64,000 bases of DNA, taken from assembly GCF_021044625.1 (NCBI RefSeq), contig NZ_CP087999.1, positions 1,877,001 through 1,941,000 of the forward strand, written 5' to 3'. Position numbers and translations under genes: made by a program. The notes beneath the pieces are model-generated. The model was not told the DNA's origin. It was given only the letters and a program-made list of their open reading frames with translations, and made no database searches. Below are positions 26,191 through 35,434 of this stretch, piece after piece; the stretch's first letter is position 1; each line of letters starts with the position of its first letter. This DNA is from Geomonas sp. RF6. Its GTDB lineage: Bacteria > Desulfobacterota > Desulfuromonadia > Geobacterales > Geobacteraceae.

Positions 26191-26514
26191 TAGTCTCTCC
26201 TAAACCAGTTTAAACTCTGCGACGGTGTCAAAACAAGAGGGGTCGTCAGGGGCCGAGCGGCCCCGGAAGGGGGTGCCGGCGCGAAAGCTCCCATAATAAT
26301 GGTTACGGGCACGGTGGCAAGCCGAAATTTCCGGGGGTATCCCTGAAGGGGGAGGGGGGGAAGGCGCACCGGAAAAGAGAGCGGCGCACTTTCAATACGT
26401 TAGAAAAGGGAGCGGGAGAATTGCCGGCGGGAGGTAGATTTTGCTGGACTGCCACCTCCTCTCCTTTGTAACATGGCCGGTAAATCGACCACCACACACA
26501 AAAGGAATGAGACC
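26191..26514. other. Intergenic gap between divergent yceH and slyD-like genes
   Basis: A 324-nt gap that should contain promoters for both directions. It holds a short hairpin (GGGGCC-GAGC-GGCCCC at 26249-26264) and no open frame with coding character. I could not identify a convincing -35/-10 pair, sigma-54 site or riboswitch. Confidence 0.4.
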
Positions 26515-26979
26515 ATGGCAGTTGCAAAAAAAGGGGACAAAGTAAAGATCAACTACACCGGCAAGCTCGAAGACGGCACGGTCTTCGACACCACTCTCGA
26601 AGAAGGGTGCTGCGATGACGACGATTGCGGCTGCGAAGCCGGCCCCCTTGAGCTCACTATCGGTCAGGAAGAATTCTTCCCCCAGATAGAAGAAGGGCTG
26701 ATCGGCATGGCTCCCGGGGAATCGAAAACGGTCGTTATCCCCGCAGAAGAGGCGTTTGGCGAGTACGACGAGGAAGAGGTGTTCACCATCAGCCGCGAGC
26801 AGCTGGACGGCGACTTCGAGCCGGAAGTGGGGATGGAGCTGGAACTGACCGGTGACGACGACGAGCCTGTCGGTGTGACCGTTGTGGCAGTCGCGGAAGA
26901 TACCATCACCGTCGACGCCAACCACCCCCTCGCAGGCGAGGACATCACCTACACCTTCGAACTCGTAGAGATCCTCTAG
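26515..26979 (+). CDS. slyD: FKBP-type peptidyl-prolyl isomerase, SlyD-like
   Basis: A 154-aa protein with the SlyD architecture. The FKBP domain is MAVAKKGDKVKINYTGKLEDGTVFD, then IGQEEFFPQIEEGLIGMAPGE. It is interrupted by an insert-in-flap chaperone segment (EEAFGEYDEEEVFTISREQL) and ends NHPLAGEDITYTFELVEI. The His-rich metal tail of E. coli SlyD is absent. A short CCDDDDCGC loop inside the FKBP domain (residues about 31-41) could bind metal instead. The protein is strongly acidic. ATG 26515 has AAAGGA upstream; the longer frame from 26473 is not conserved-looking. Confidence 0.88.
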   Translation: MAVAKKGDKVKINYTGKLEDGTVFDTTLEEGCCDDDDCGCEAGPLELTIGQEEFFPQIEEGLIGMAPGESKTVVIPAEEAFGEYDEEEVFTISREQLDGDFEPEVGMELELTGDDDEPVGVTVVAVAEDTITVDANHPLAGEDITYTFELVEIL

Positions 26980-27029
26980 ACGGACCGTCTAACCCAGCCC
27001 CACAACGCCCCTCCCCTCTACGGGGAGGG
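26978..27029 (+). terminator. Paired hairpins after the slyD-like gene
   Basis: AGACGG-A-CCGTCT (26978-26990) overlaps the stop, and CCCTCCCC...GGGGAGGG lies at 27009-27029. The second resembles other C/G hairpins scattered in this genome and lacks a T-run. Confidence 0.4.
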
Positions 27030-27149
27030 AATCCCGAATTGCTGATCCCCCCTGAGCCCTTCATGTGCCGGGCTTCTCCGGGGGAGCGGCGAATGAACAA
27101 CCTCCCCCTCTCCAGCCGGAGAGGGGGCCCAACTGGAAGTCCCTGCCTC

Positions 27150-28142
27150 ATGACGACAATCTCTGCAGCTCCCGAGAACCTTTCCCGCCCTCTCCCGTGG
27201 CTCCCCGGCGAAACTCCGCTCATGCTCGCCCCGATGCAGGGGCTGACGAACCGTGCGCTCCGCTCCCTTTTCATCGAGTGGGTGCGTCCTGACGTGGTGT
27301 TCACGGAAATCATGAGGGTAAGGCCGATGGTTGCCAAGCAGCAGCTATCCGCCGTCGATCTCGCCGAGGTCGGGGCTTTGGAGGGGGGCGTCCCCCTGGT
27401 GGTGCAGCTCATCGGACCGGGGAGAGAGGCGCTCGTATCGGCGGCGGAGGCGGCGCAGGCGGCGGGGGCGGTACAGATCAACCTGAACATGGGGTGCCCT
27501 TTCGGGCGGATGACCAGCTCGCTGAGCGGCGGCGGGATGCTGAAGCGCCCCGAGGAGCTAAAGGAGATCATCCCGGCGCTGCGCAGCGCCATCTCGTGCA
27601 CATTCTCCATCAAGCTGCGCGCCGGCTTCGATGATCCCAGGCAAATATTTTCCCTGCTCCCCCTTTTCGAGGAGTGCGAGGTCGACTTCCTGGTCCTGCA
27701 CCCGCGCACGGTGGTACAAGCGTACAGCGGGCACGCCGACCATGCGATAACGGCAGAAGTGGTGAAGAGCACCTCCATCCCGGTCATCGCCAATGGCGAC
27801 ATCTGCACCGGCACCGATGCGGCGCGGGTTCTGGAAGAGACGCAGGCCGCGGGGCTCATGCTCGGTCGCGGCGCGATAGCCGATCCGGTCCTCTTCGAGA
27901 GGGCTCGCGGGCGGGCCGGGAGTGCGCCGGATCGCGCCGAAAAGGTCCGCGTGCTGCGCCACTACCTGTTCAGCCTGCTCCCCCTCTACAGCGAGATGTT
28001 TTGCGGCGACATGCAGATTCTCAACAAGATGAAGGCTGTCCTCTCCACTATGACGGACCTGGCGCTGGAGAAGGAGCTGAAGCATCTGAAGAGGGCAAAG
28101 ACGCTGCATGCTTTCCGCGCACATATGGAGGCGCTGCAGTAG
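27150..28142 (+). CDS. tRNA-dihydrouridine synthase (DusC-like)
   Basis: A 330-aa FMN TIM-barrel enzyme. It has the entry LMLAPMQGLTNRALRSLF, the active-site Cys in INLNMGCPFGRMTSS, HPRTVVQAYSGHADH, VIANGDI and the phosphate-binding LMLGRGAIADP. It reduces specific uridines in tRNA to dihydrouridine using NADPH. The short length and the PMQGL motif favour the DusC branch over DusA/DusB (inference). The start is uncertain: ATG 27150 gives a typical length, but ATGs at 27039 and 27093 are in frame and none has a strong ribosome site. It converges with the MFS gene. Confidence 0.88.
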   Translation: MTTISAAPENLSRPLPWLPGETPLMLAPMQGLTNRALRSLFIEWVRPDVVFTEIMRVRPMVAKQQLSAVDLAEVGALEGGVPLVVQLIGPGREALVSAAEAAQAAGAVQINLNMGCPFGRMTSSLSGGGMLKRPEELKEIIPALRSAISCTFSIKLRAGFDDPRQIFSLLPLFEECEVDFLVLHPRTVVQAYSGHADHAITAEVVKSTSIPVIANGDICTGTDAARVLEETQAAGLMLGRGAIADPVLFERARGRAGSAPDRAEKVRVLRHYLFSLLPLYSEMFCGDMQILNKMKAVLSTMTDLALEKELKHLKRAKTLHAFRAHMEALQ

Positions 28143-28227
28143 GTCCCGCAGTGTTTTCTTTCCAGTCCCCCTGAGATTGCCACAGCGCGCATTTTGTCCC
28201 CGCCAACGTATGCCGCTGAGGCGGCAT

Positions 28228-28263
28228 TGCCGGGAACGTCTTCGACTTATCCCGGCCTACATG
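28228..28263 (+). repeat. REP-like palindrome, copy B
   Basis: GCCGGGAACGTC...TTATCCCGGCCTACAT lies between convergent dus and MFS genes. It is the same family as 22250-22284. Confidence 0.75.
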
Positions 28264-28293
28264 CAACATGGTACCCGCACGCCACCTCCCGCG

Positions 28294-29541
28294 TCAGTCC
28301 TGCCCCTTGTACTCCCTTGCAAAGAGATAACAGACCAGCGCCGCCGCGAGTCCCGCGGTGGGGAAGAGAAATGCCGTGTGGAAGGCGTGCGGGGAGGCGG
28401 CCAGGGGGTTCGAGGAGAAGCGCCCTATAATCAGCCCCATGATCTGCTGCGTCAGCGCCGCCCCCATGAGGACGAAGAAGTTGAGGGAGGTGAGGGCGGT
28501 GCCGATCAGGCGGACCGGGAACATGCTGCGCATGATCGGATAGATGGAGGCGCCGGTGGAAACCGCTATTCCGATGGCAAAAAAGAGGGGACCGAGAAGG
28601 GCCCGGTGCATCCACTCCGCAGGGCCGAGGAAGGACGCCACCAGCAGGAGCAGGAGGAACTGCCCGGTCCAGAGCGTCCGCTTGTAGGAGCGAAAGAGTC
28701 TCCGGGAGACCCTGTCGAGGAAGAAGCTGCCGCAGATGAAGCCGATGGAGGTGTACATGAGCATGCGCCCGGTCTCCACCTGGGTCAGCTTCAATACGCC
28801 GAGGAGATACGGCCCCCCCCAGAGCCCCTGCAGCGTCAGGTAGTTGCCGTACCAGAAGAAGGCAAGAAAGGCCAGCAGCCAGAAGTCGCGGTTGCGCCCT
28901 ATGTACCCCCATGCCTCCAGGATCCCTTCCCTGCGGGCCCCCTCCTGCACCGCGCCGGCTTGCCCCGGACGATCCTGCACCATAAGAAAAACGAGGACGG
29001 TGGCGACCGCCTGCAAAAAGGCGATTATCACAAAGCTTTTGCGCCACCCAAGGGCCGCGACAGCCAGGGCGAGTGGGGCGGTCGCCGCCAGATTCCCCAT
29101 ATTTCCAATGGAGATGGTGAGGCTCGATACCCGCCCGAATTCGTCCTTGCTGAACCAGTAACTGAAGATGGTGAAGGTGGCCATGAGGACGCAGGAGGTG
29201 CCGACACCTATGAGGACGCGACCGGCCATGGCCATCGCCATATTTGTCGCCTGCGCGAAGAGAAAGCCTCCGCAGGTGGTGAGAACGCCGCAGCCGGTGA
29301 TGACTATCCGCCCCCCCAGCCGGTCTATCATCGGACCGAGCGGGATCTGGGCCAAGCCGTAGACGTAGAAGAGGACGCTCGCCAGGGTCCCCAGCTGCTG
29401 GGGGGTGAGGTGCAGCTCGCGCGCGAGGTCCCCGGCGACCACCGCCATGGAGACGCGGTAGAAGTAGACCAGGATGTAGATGTAGGCCAGTGCGCAGAAG
29501 ATGGTGGTGCGCTTGCGGCGCATGCGGGCTTTTTCTGGCAT
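28294..29541 (-). CDS. Major facilitator superfamily transporter
   Basis: A 415-aa protein with 12 hydrophobic segments. The loop-2 MFS signature is GPMIDRLGGRIVITGCG, and the N-terminal half begins with ALAYIYILVYFYRVSMAVVAGDLA, resembling anion/cation symporters such as the sugar-phosphate or sialate group. Basic residues end loops as expected (RMRRKR before TM1). The substrate is unknown. ATG 29541 is chosen at the first conserved membrane helix; the frame continues upstream only as the antisense of guaC. It is divergent from guaC with 144 nt between. Confidence 0.9.
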   Translation of the reverse strand: MPEKARMRRKRTTIFCALAYIYILVYFYRVSMAVVAGDLARELHLTPQQLGTLASVLFYVYGLAQIPLGPMIDRLGGRIVITGCGVLTTCGGFLFAQATNMAMAMAGRVLIGVGTSCVLMATFTIFSYWFSKDEFGRVSSLTISIGNMGNLAATAPLALAVAALGWRKSFVIIAFLQAVATVLVFLMVQDRPGQAGAVQEGARREGILEAWGYIGRNRDFWLLAFLAFFWYGNYLTLQGLWGGPYLLGVLKLTQVETGRMLMYTSIGFICGSFFLDRVSRRLFRSYKRTLWTGQFLLLLLVASFLGPAEWMHRALLGPLFFAIGIAVSTGASIYPIMRSMFPVRLIGTALTSLNFFVLMGAALTQQIMGLIIGRFSSNPLAASPHAFHTAFLFPTAGLAAALVCYLFAREYKGQD

Positions 29542-29685
29542 TACGGAGACCCCCTCGGGGCGGCACTCTAGCATACGGTATACAGGGAGGTAAAGAGAGC
29601 TCTGCTCCTTCTTGTAAGACGGAAGATCTGGGATACCCTGAGCAAAGGCATCTTTAATCCCGGAAGGGCCTCCCAGGAGGTGCGT

Positions 29686-30723
29686 ATGCGAGTCGAGAGC
29701 GATCTCAAACTGGGGTTTTCCGACGTACTGATACGGCCGAAGCGCTCCAACCTGAAGAGCCGGTCCCAGGTGGAGCTGCGCAGAACATACAAGTTCCTGC
29801 ACAGCGGCGTGGAGTGGACGGGCGTCCCGGTAATTGCCGCGAACATGGACACCACCGGCACCTTCGAGACGGCGAGTGTCCTCGCCCGCTACGGATTGCT
29901 CACCGCCATCCACAAGCACTACGACTCCGCCCAGTGGGGACCTTTTCTCTCTCAGCACGGCGACGACATCTACCAGCATGTCATGGTCAGCACCGGAACT
30001 TCCGACGTCGATTTCGAAAAACTCACCCGCATCATCTCCGACTATCCGAGAATCTCCTTCATCTGCATCGATGTGGCGAACGGCTACGCCGAGAGCTTCG
30101 TCGCCCATGTCAAAAGGGTGCGCGGAGCCTTCCACGACAAGACCATCATCGCGGGGAACGTGGTGACGGGGGAGATGGTCGAGGAGCTCATACTTTCGGG
30201 GGCGGACGTGGTGAAGGTGGGGATAGGCTCGGGGTCGGTGTGCACGACCCGGGTAAAGGCGGGTGTGGGGTATCCCCAGCTCTCCGCTGTGATCGAGTGC
30301 GCCGACGCCGCGCACGGGCTCGGCGGGAGGATAATCTCCGACGGGGGGTGCAATTGCCCGGGGGACGTGGCGAAGGCCTTCGGCGGCGGTGCAGACTTCG
30401 TCATGCTGGGGGGGATGTTCGCCGGACACGCCGAGAGCGGCGGCCAGCTCACGGAGCACGACGGGAAGGAGTACAAGATGTTCTACGGCATGAGCTCCTC
30501 CACAGCCATGAACAGGCATTCGGGAGGGGTGGCCTCCTACCGCGCGGCGGAGGGGAAGACGGTGGAGGTGCCGTACCGGGGGCCGATAGAGGACACGGTG
30601 CGGGAGATCCTGGGGGGAGTGCGCTCCGCCTGCACCTACGTGGGAGCGTCGGCACTGAGGGAGCTCAGCAAGCGCACGACATTTGTGCGGGTAAGGGAGC
30701 AGGAGAACCGCGTCTTTAGCTAG
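29686..30723 (+). CDS. guaC: GMP reductase
   Basis: A 345-aa IMPDH/GMPR-family TIM barrel. Its N-terminus [21 protein letters not shown] and [11 protein letters not shown] are characteristic of GMPR rather than IMPDH. The catalytic Cys loop reads [17 protein letters not shown], followed by IISDGGC and the GMSSSTAM flap; no CBS domains are present. It deaminates GMP to IMP with NADPH, linking guanine salvage to adenine nucleotides. AGGAGG ends 5 nt before ATG 29686, so that start is preferred to the GTG at 29680. Confidence 0.95.
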   Translation: MRVESDLKLGFSDVLIRPKRSNLKSRSQVELRRTYKFLHSGVEWTGVPVIAANMDTTGTFETASVLARYGLLTAIHKHYDSAQWGPFLSQHGDDIYQHVMVSTGTSDVDFEKLTRIISDYPRISFICIDVANGYAESFVAHVKRVRGAFHDKTIIAGNVVTGEMVEELILSGADVVKVGIGSGSVCTTRVKAGVGYPQLSAVIECADAAHGLGGRIISDGGCNCPGDVAKAFGGGADFVMLGGMFAGHAESGGQLTEHDGKEYKMFYGMSSSTAMNRHSGGVASYRAAEGKTVEVPYRGPIEDTVREILGGVRSACTYVGASALRELSKRTTFVRVREQENRVFS

Positions 30724-30744
30724 TTCAGCCGGAATTCAGGAGAA

Positions 30745-31210
30745 AATGCTGCCTTACGTTCCCCCCTTTGCAAAGGTTCATCAGGGAATTCCGGGGGAGC
30801 GTCGGTACATTGCCACGAAGCACTGCAGAAGGCCTAACGTTCCCCCCTTTGCGAAGGGGGGGCAGGGGGGATTTGATCTTCAAGTCTCCTCAGCCCGTTT
30901 AACAGTACATCTCGGTCGTCGAACCGCAGTGCTGCGGCAGTCCAAAGATCAACGACATAGGCCCCACCACTTTTTTGCCAATTGCCCTGACCACAACAGT
31001 TGCGCGGTTTCAGGACAGTCCTCGCCAAGTCAAATCCCCCCTGTCCCCCCTTCGCAAAGGGGGGGACGCGAGGCCTCGTGCGGCCCTTCGTTGGGACATA
31101 CTACGACTTCCCCGGAGTTCCCGGATGAACCTTCGCAAAGGGGGGAACGCGGGTTCTCGTGCAGTGCTTCGAGGCTACTCCTCCACATTCCGAGGAGTTT
31201 CCTGAAGAGC
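30745..31210. repeat. Large intergenic inverted-repeat element, copy 1
   Basis: About 460 nt with no gene. The core is flanked by 36-37-nt inverted arms: 30839-30875 runs GTTCCCCCC...GGGGGATTTG and 31031-31066 is its inverse, CAAATCCCCCC...GGGGGGGAC. Outside each arm lie ~75-nt units with alternating inverted orientation (AAGGTTCAT...GCCACGAAGCACTGC on the left, their complement on the right). The core has a ~60-nt block starting GTTTAACAGTACATCTCGG with a CCGCAG-TG-CTGCGG hairpin. The same element occurs at 43836-44320. No open frame inside looks coding. Confidence 0.75.
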
Positions 31211-31253
31211 CTTCGATAGGGGAAGACGCCACTTTGCAGCGTTGCCGATCACC

Positions 31254-33359
31254 TTATTTCAACTCCCAGACCGTCATCTGCGCGATGCTGTGCTGGAACT
31301 TGCGGCGCGTCTCGCGCAAGGTGAAGGGGAGATCGCGCGGCTCGCCCAGCAGGCGGAAGCGCGGCGTGAGGAGCGCCTTCAGCCCGTCCAGGGTGGTGAT
31401 GCTCTCCCCTGCCTCCTTGTAGCCGCCGATCCAGTCGCTCTTTCTAGTAAATTCCTCGCGCCAGCTGTAAGGGGAGGTGATAACGAGAAGCCCTCCAGGG
31501 TTCATCCTTTCGTGGATGGAGGCGAGAAAGGCGCGGGGCGCGTAGAGCCGGTCGATCAGGTTCGCCGCCAGGACCAGGTCGTAGCCGGTGAACTTCTCCG
31601 GGAGGTTGCAGGCGTCGGCCTGATAAAATTCCACCACCCCCGGCAGGGAAGCGAGCCCCAAACGCTCCAGGCTCACCTCGTGGTAGGAGAGGATTTCACC
31701 TTCCTCCGGCCCGGCGTAGCGCAAATACCCCTCTTCCTGCATCCGTGCGGCGAGCCGGAAGAAGCGGGCGGAAAGATCGATTCCTGTCACCTTCGAGAAA
31801 CCGCGCGCCAGCTCGAAGGTGGCGCGCCCCACCGCGCACCCCACGTCGAGCGCGTGCTCCCTCCTGCGCCCGGCGCTCGTTTCGAGGCAGATCCGGGCGA
31901 TGGTCCGCGGCGAGTTCGGCACGCCGAAGTGCTCGTCTCCATAGTGGGCGTCGCAGTACTGGCCAGCCAGCTCGTCCGTCTCGTACTGGTCGTGGTGCAG
32001 CTCGACCGGCGCGGCGCTCTCGATGTAGCGGAACCCGGCATGCTGGAAGAAATGGCGCCTGAAGGCATAGCGGGCATCGCGGGTCGCTTCGTTCCCGGTG
32101 GAGATCCAGGAGCCCCCCTTGAAGAGGTTGTGCCGCGAGTCGAAGGTGGGGGTGGAGAAGTCGTCGTAGCTTGGATGCACCCTGAAGCCGCGAAATGGAA
32201 AGATCGGCGTTTCGGTCCACTGCCACACGTTGCCGATCACGTCGAAGAAGTTCCCCGCGGCGAAGCGGTCGACGGGACAGCAGGAGCACCAGTACTCGAG
32301 GTTTATGTTTCCCGGCGCCTTCTCCCATTGCGGCTGGTCCGGCACCCGGCAGACGTCGTGCAGCCTCACCCACTCATCCTCCGTGGGAAGCCGGATCGGC
32401 CTCCCGCTCGTGGCCGCGAGCCAGTTGCAGAATGCCTTTGCCTCCAGCCAGTTCACCTCCACAGGCCAATTCCACGGCAGGTCGATGACCTCGAGCATGG
32501 TGCGCAGCCCGAAGCCCTCCTCCCCTTTCACCCAGAAGAGGGGATACTCCGCTTCCCTGAAGCAGCGCCACTTCCACCCCTCCTCGGTCCACCATTGCTG
32601 GTCGCCATAACCTCCCGCCTCCACGAAACCGAGAAACTCCCGGTTGGAGACGAGGTACTTCGAGGCGAAGAAGCCGGGGACCTCCTTTTCGTGACGGCCG
32701 TACTCGTTGTCCCAGCCGTAGATCGGATCGCTGAACTCCTTCCCGAGCACGACCCGCCCCCCGGGGACCGGAATGAGCATGTTTTCGGGAGGCGCTCCCG
32801 ATTCCCTGCAGATCTCCCAGAAGGGGAGGGGGCGCACACGGTCGAGGGGGAGCTGGCGTATCAGCACCGAGGAGGTCTCCAGGTGGATCCGCTCGTGCTC
32901 GATCCCCATCATGATGATCCAGAAGGGGCTCTCCCACCCGATCGGCAGAGTCAGTGGCCAGGTGCGGATTACCTCGTCCACCAGGAGACGCACCTGGTCG
33001 CGGTAGGCCTTTACCTGGCGCACCGTCGGCCAGTCCCGCGGCGTCTTGTCCAGGTCGTCCCACGACATCTCGTCGACGCCGACAGCAAGGAGCGCCTCCA
33101 GGGGCGGGTCGATGCGCGTCTCGATGACGCGGGAGATGACCAGCTTGTTGATGAAAAAGGCGGCGGTGTGGCCGAAGTAGAAGATCAGGGGGTGCCGCAG
33201 CCGGTCGGCTCGCACGTAGAAGGCATCCTCGTCCTTCAGCGTCTCGTACAGCCTCTCGTCCAGATCGAAGGTGCGATGGAAGTAGCTCAGTATCTCCGCG
33301 CGCTTCTGCTCCGGGTCTCCATTGCCGAGGGGTACAGTATGAAGTCCTTTCAACTGCAT
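31254..33359 (-). CDS. ovoA: OvoA: 5-histidylcysteine sulfoxide synthase fused to 4-mercaptohistidine N1-methyltransferase
   Basis: A 701-aa three-domain enzyme. An N-terminal DinB-like domain holds the iron motif HxxxHxE (H155, H159, E161 in GIEHERIHLETSS). A central FGE/sulfatase-modifying domain follows (FFASKYLVSNREFLGFVEAGGY, LPTEDEW, NVWQWTETP, FKGGSWISTGNE). A C-terminal SAM methyltransferase (ALDVGCAVGRATFELARG, about 500-517) completes it. This is the ovothiol A order: O2-dependent joining of Cys and His, then pi-N-methylation after C-S lyase action. No separate lyase (OvoB) gene is adjacent. ATG 33359 has GAAAGGAAGG upstream. It follows ctaB by 40 nt and could be co-transcribed with the oxidase operon. 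Confidence 0.93.
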   Translation of the reverse strand: MQLKGLHTVPLGNGDPEQKRAEILSYFHRTFDLDERLYETLKDEDAFYVRADRLRHPLIFYFGHTAAFFINKLVISRVIETRIDPPLEALLAVGVDEMSWDDLDKTPRDWPTVRQVKAYRDQVRLLVDEVIRTWPLTLPIGWESPFWIIMMGIEHERIHLETSSVLIRQLPLDRVRPLPFWEICRESGAPPENMLIPVPGGRVVLGKEFSDPIYGWDNEYGRHEKEVPGFFASKYLVSNREFLGFVEAGGYGDQQWWTEEGWKWRCFREAEYPLFWVKGEEGFGLRTMLEVIDLPWNWPVEVNWLEAKAFCNWLAATSGRPIRLPTEDEWVRLHDVCRVPDQPQWEKAPGNINLEYWCSCCPVDRFAAGNFFDVIGNVWQWTETPIFPFRGFRVHPSYDDFSTPTFDSRHNLFKGGSWISTGNEATRDARYAFRRHFFQHAGFRYIESAAPVELHHDQYETDELAGQYCDAHYGDEHFGVPNSPRTIARICLETSAGRRREHALDVGCAVGRATFELARGFSKVTGIDLSARFFRLAARMQEEGYLRYAGPEEGEILSYHEVSLERLGLASLPGVVEFYQADACNLPEKFTGYDLVLAANLIDRLYAPRAFLASIHERMNPGGLLVITSPYSWREEFTRKSDWIGGYKEAGESITTLDGLKALLTPRFRLLGEPRDLPFTLRETRRKFQHSIAQMTVWELK

Positions 33360-33399
33360 GACCTTCCTTTCGTTGAGCAGATGCCGGGAGGGGACGAGC

Positions 33400-34218
33400 T
33401 CATCTGCCGAGGTACAGCGCCGCGGTGAAAAGGACCGGGAGCAGGTTGAATGAGGAGATGCGAAACGCCCTTCCGGCGCGGGAGTCGTTGGCAAGGACGA
33501 GACAGCAGAGAGCGGCGCAGCCTGCTGCCGCGAGAGGTGGCATCAGGCCGAGGAGGGGAAAAAGGAGGAGAAGCGCCATGAGCGCCACGATCCAGGTGCA
33601 GTGCACCAGGGAGCTCACCGTGCCGGAGGAAGGGTCGAAGAGGGGAAGGGATGCCTCCCGGTACTCCTCGCGATGACGCCCCTGCAGCAGCCAGAAATGC
33701 GGCACCTGCCAGAGGTACCAGAGCGCCCCGACGAGCACGATGCGGAAGTCGGTGCTCCTCCCTCCCGCCGTGCACCAGCCGATGACGGGGGGGAGCGCGC
33801 CGCACAGTGCGCCGAGCGGGAGGGCGAAGGGGGTGCGGCGCTTCAGCGGCGTGTACACGACAAGATACCAGGCGAGCGCCGCCCCTCCCCATAGTGGAGG
33901 GAGGAGACCGCCCGCGCGGAAAAGGAGAAGCGATCCCCCCACGATGCAAAAAGCTGAAACGGCCATGGCGGCAGCGGGAGTGATCTCACCCTGCGGCAGC
34001 GGGCGGGTTGCCGTGCGCTCCATGACGCTGTCCAGATCCCGCTCCAGCACCTGGTTCAGGGCGGACGCCGCGGAAACGAGGAGGAAGACACCGGCAAAGA
34101 GCGCGGCCATGGTAGCCGGGTCGGGATCCGCCGCCAAAAGAAGGTACCCTGCGGTGGCAGAGACGGCATTCACCAGCACCAGCCGCAGCCGGAAGAGCCT
34201 GCACAGAGAAGCTATCAT
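33400..34218 (-). CDS. ctaB: Protoheme IX farnesyltransferase (heme O synthase)
   Basis: A 272-aa UbiA-type prenyltransferase with about eight membrane segments. The first Asp-rich site is ALNQVLERDLDSVMERTATRPLP; the second loop region is YTPLKRRTPFALPLGALCGALPPVIGW. It makes heme O from heme B and farnesyl diphosphate. It overlaps coxB by ATGA and is the last oxidase-assembly gene. No heme A synthase (ctaA) is in this operon, so whether the enzyme uses heme A or O cannot be said from the window. Slightly shorter than typical CtaB (~290 aa). Confidence 0.92.
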   Translation of the reverse strand: MIASLCRLFRLRLVLVNAVSATAGYLLLAADPDPATMAALFAGVFLLVSAASALNQVLERDLDSVMERTATRPLPQGEITPAAAMAVSAFCIVGGSLLLFRAGGLLPPLWGGAALAWYLVVYTPLKRRTPFALPLGALCGALPPVIGWCTAGGRSTDFRIVLVGALWYLWQVPHFWLLQGRHREEYREASLPLFDPSSGTVSSLVHCTWIVALMALLLLFPLLGLMPPLAAAGCAALCCLVLANDSRAGRAFRISSFNLLPVLFTAALYLGR

Positions 34219-35423
34219 TTTATCCCCTCGATATAGCGCACCAGCGCGCCCAGTTCCGCCTCGCGCAGATCGTCGAAATCCGGCATCACCGGCTGGTACC
34301 CCTCCACCACCGCTGCGTGCGGGGTGAGGATCGACTCCCTGATGTACGTCTCGTCCGCCTTCACCACCACCGTTTTCCCGTTTCTGGAGACTCGCGTCTC
34401 CCTGCCGTAGAGCCCCTTGAAGCTCGGACCGACCAGGCGTGACCCGTCGACGGAGTGGCACCCGAGGCATCCTCTCTCCTTCGCAATCTTCGCGCCGTCA
34501 CCGCCTGGGGCTTCCTTCCCCTGGGTGCGGAGGAAAGCAAGCACCCCCCGCATCTCCTCCTCGGTCAGCTGCCCCGCGAAAGAGGGCATGACCGGCTTGT
34601 AGCCATCGACCACGTCCGCCGCAGGTTCCGTGATGGAGTGGCGCAGGTACGCCTCGTCCACGATGAGCGCCCGCTCGGTGTTCCCGGAGTGCACCGTGAC
34701 GCTGCGCCCCCAGATCCCCTTCAACGACGGGCCGATCTTTCTGCTGCCGTCGAGGGAATGGCACCCGAGGCAGCCGTATTTCTCCAGCACGGCGCGCCCT
34801 GCTGCGCCACCCCCGGCTTCCTTTTCCTGCAGCCACGCCTCGAATTTCTGGGCAGGAAGCGCTTGCACCGCTGTCACCATCCCCGAGTGGCTGGTGCCGC
34901 AATACTGCGAGCAGAAGACGTCGTAGGACCCCTCCTTTGCCGCCACGAACCAGACGTAGTTCTGCATCCCCGGGACGACATCGCGCTTCACCCGGAAAGC
35001 GGGGAGGTAGAAGCCGTGCAGCACGTCCTTCGATACCAGCGCGACCTTCACCGGTTTCCCCACCGGCACAACGAGCTTCGCGCTGGACTTGCCGTTTGGA
35101 TACTTGAAGGACCAGGACCACATCCGCGCGGTGGCGGTGATGGGGAAGGCGTTTGCGGGAACGGTGCGCAGGGTGAGATACCCGGCCCAGCCGTAGTAGA
35201 ACATGGCAAGGACGATGAGGGTGGGAAGAAGGGTCCACAGCGTCTCCAGCCAGAGGCTTCCCTCCACCTGGGAGGTTGGCTCCGGGGCGCGCGAGCGGCG
35301 GTAGCGAAAGACGAAGATCACGGTCGCCGCGGTGACACCGACCAGCATGACGAGGCAGACCCCGAAGATGGCGATGAAGACCGGATCGACGGCCTGAACG
35401 GTTGTCAGCAGCTCTTTCTGCAC
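34215..35423 (-). CDS. coxB: Cytochrome c oxidase subunit II with two fused cytochrome c domains (caa3 type)
   Basis: A 402-aa protein. Two N-terminal membrane helices (about 12-40 and 60-90) are followed by the CuA domain with its ligands in FCSQYCGTSHSGM (about 168-180). Two tandem c-type heme domains come next: GCLGCHSLDG with a later PVMPSF Met ligand, and GCLGCHSVDG with PVMPDF. Most caa3 subunits II carry one such domain; the two here are near-duplicates. It accepts electrons from periplasmic cytochrome c. It starts with GTG (35423) behind AGGGGGA and overlaps ctaB. Confidence 0.93.
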   Translation of the reverse strand: MQKELLTTVQAVDPVFIAIFGVCLVMLVGVTAATVIFVFRYRRSRAPEPTSQVEGSLWLETLWTLLPTLIVLAMFYYGWAGYLTLRTVPANAFPITATARMWSWSFKYPNGKSSAKLVVPVGKPVKVALVSKDVLHGFYLPAFRVKRDVVPGMQNYVWFVAAKEGSYDVFCSQYCGTSHSGMVTAVQALPAQKFEAWLQEKEAGGGAAGRAVLEKYGCLGCHSLDGSRKIGPSLKGIWGRSVTVHSGNTERALIVDEAYLRHSITEPAADVVDGYKPVMPSFAGQLTEEEMRGVLAFLRTQGKEAPGGDGAKIAKERGCLGCHSVDGSRLVGPSFKGLYGRETRVSRNGKTVVVKADETYIRESILTPHAAVVEGYQPVMPDFDDLREAELGALVRYIEGIK

Positions 35424-35434
35424 AAAATCCCCCT

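Noticed and set aside
29542-29685. Purine or c-di-GMP riboswitch before guaC
   Set aside because: The leader has no recognisable conserved core for either class; only a weak TTGTAA/TACCCT promoter-like pair.
29542-30519. N-terminal extension of the MFS transporter across guaC
   Set aside because: The extension is antisense to guaC and lacks membrane character; ATG 29541 begins at the first helix.
30745-31210. CRISPR array or tandem-repeat gene
   Set aside because: Units are few, imperfect, in inverted orientation and without regular spacers or cas genes.
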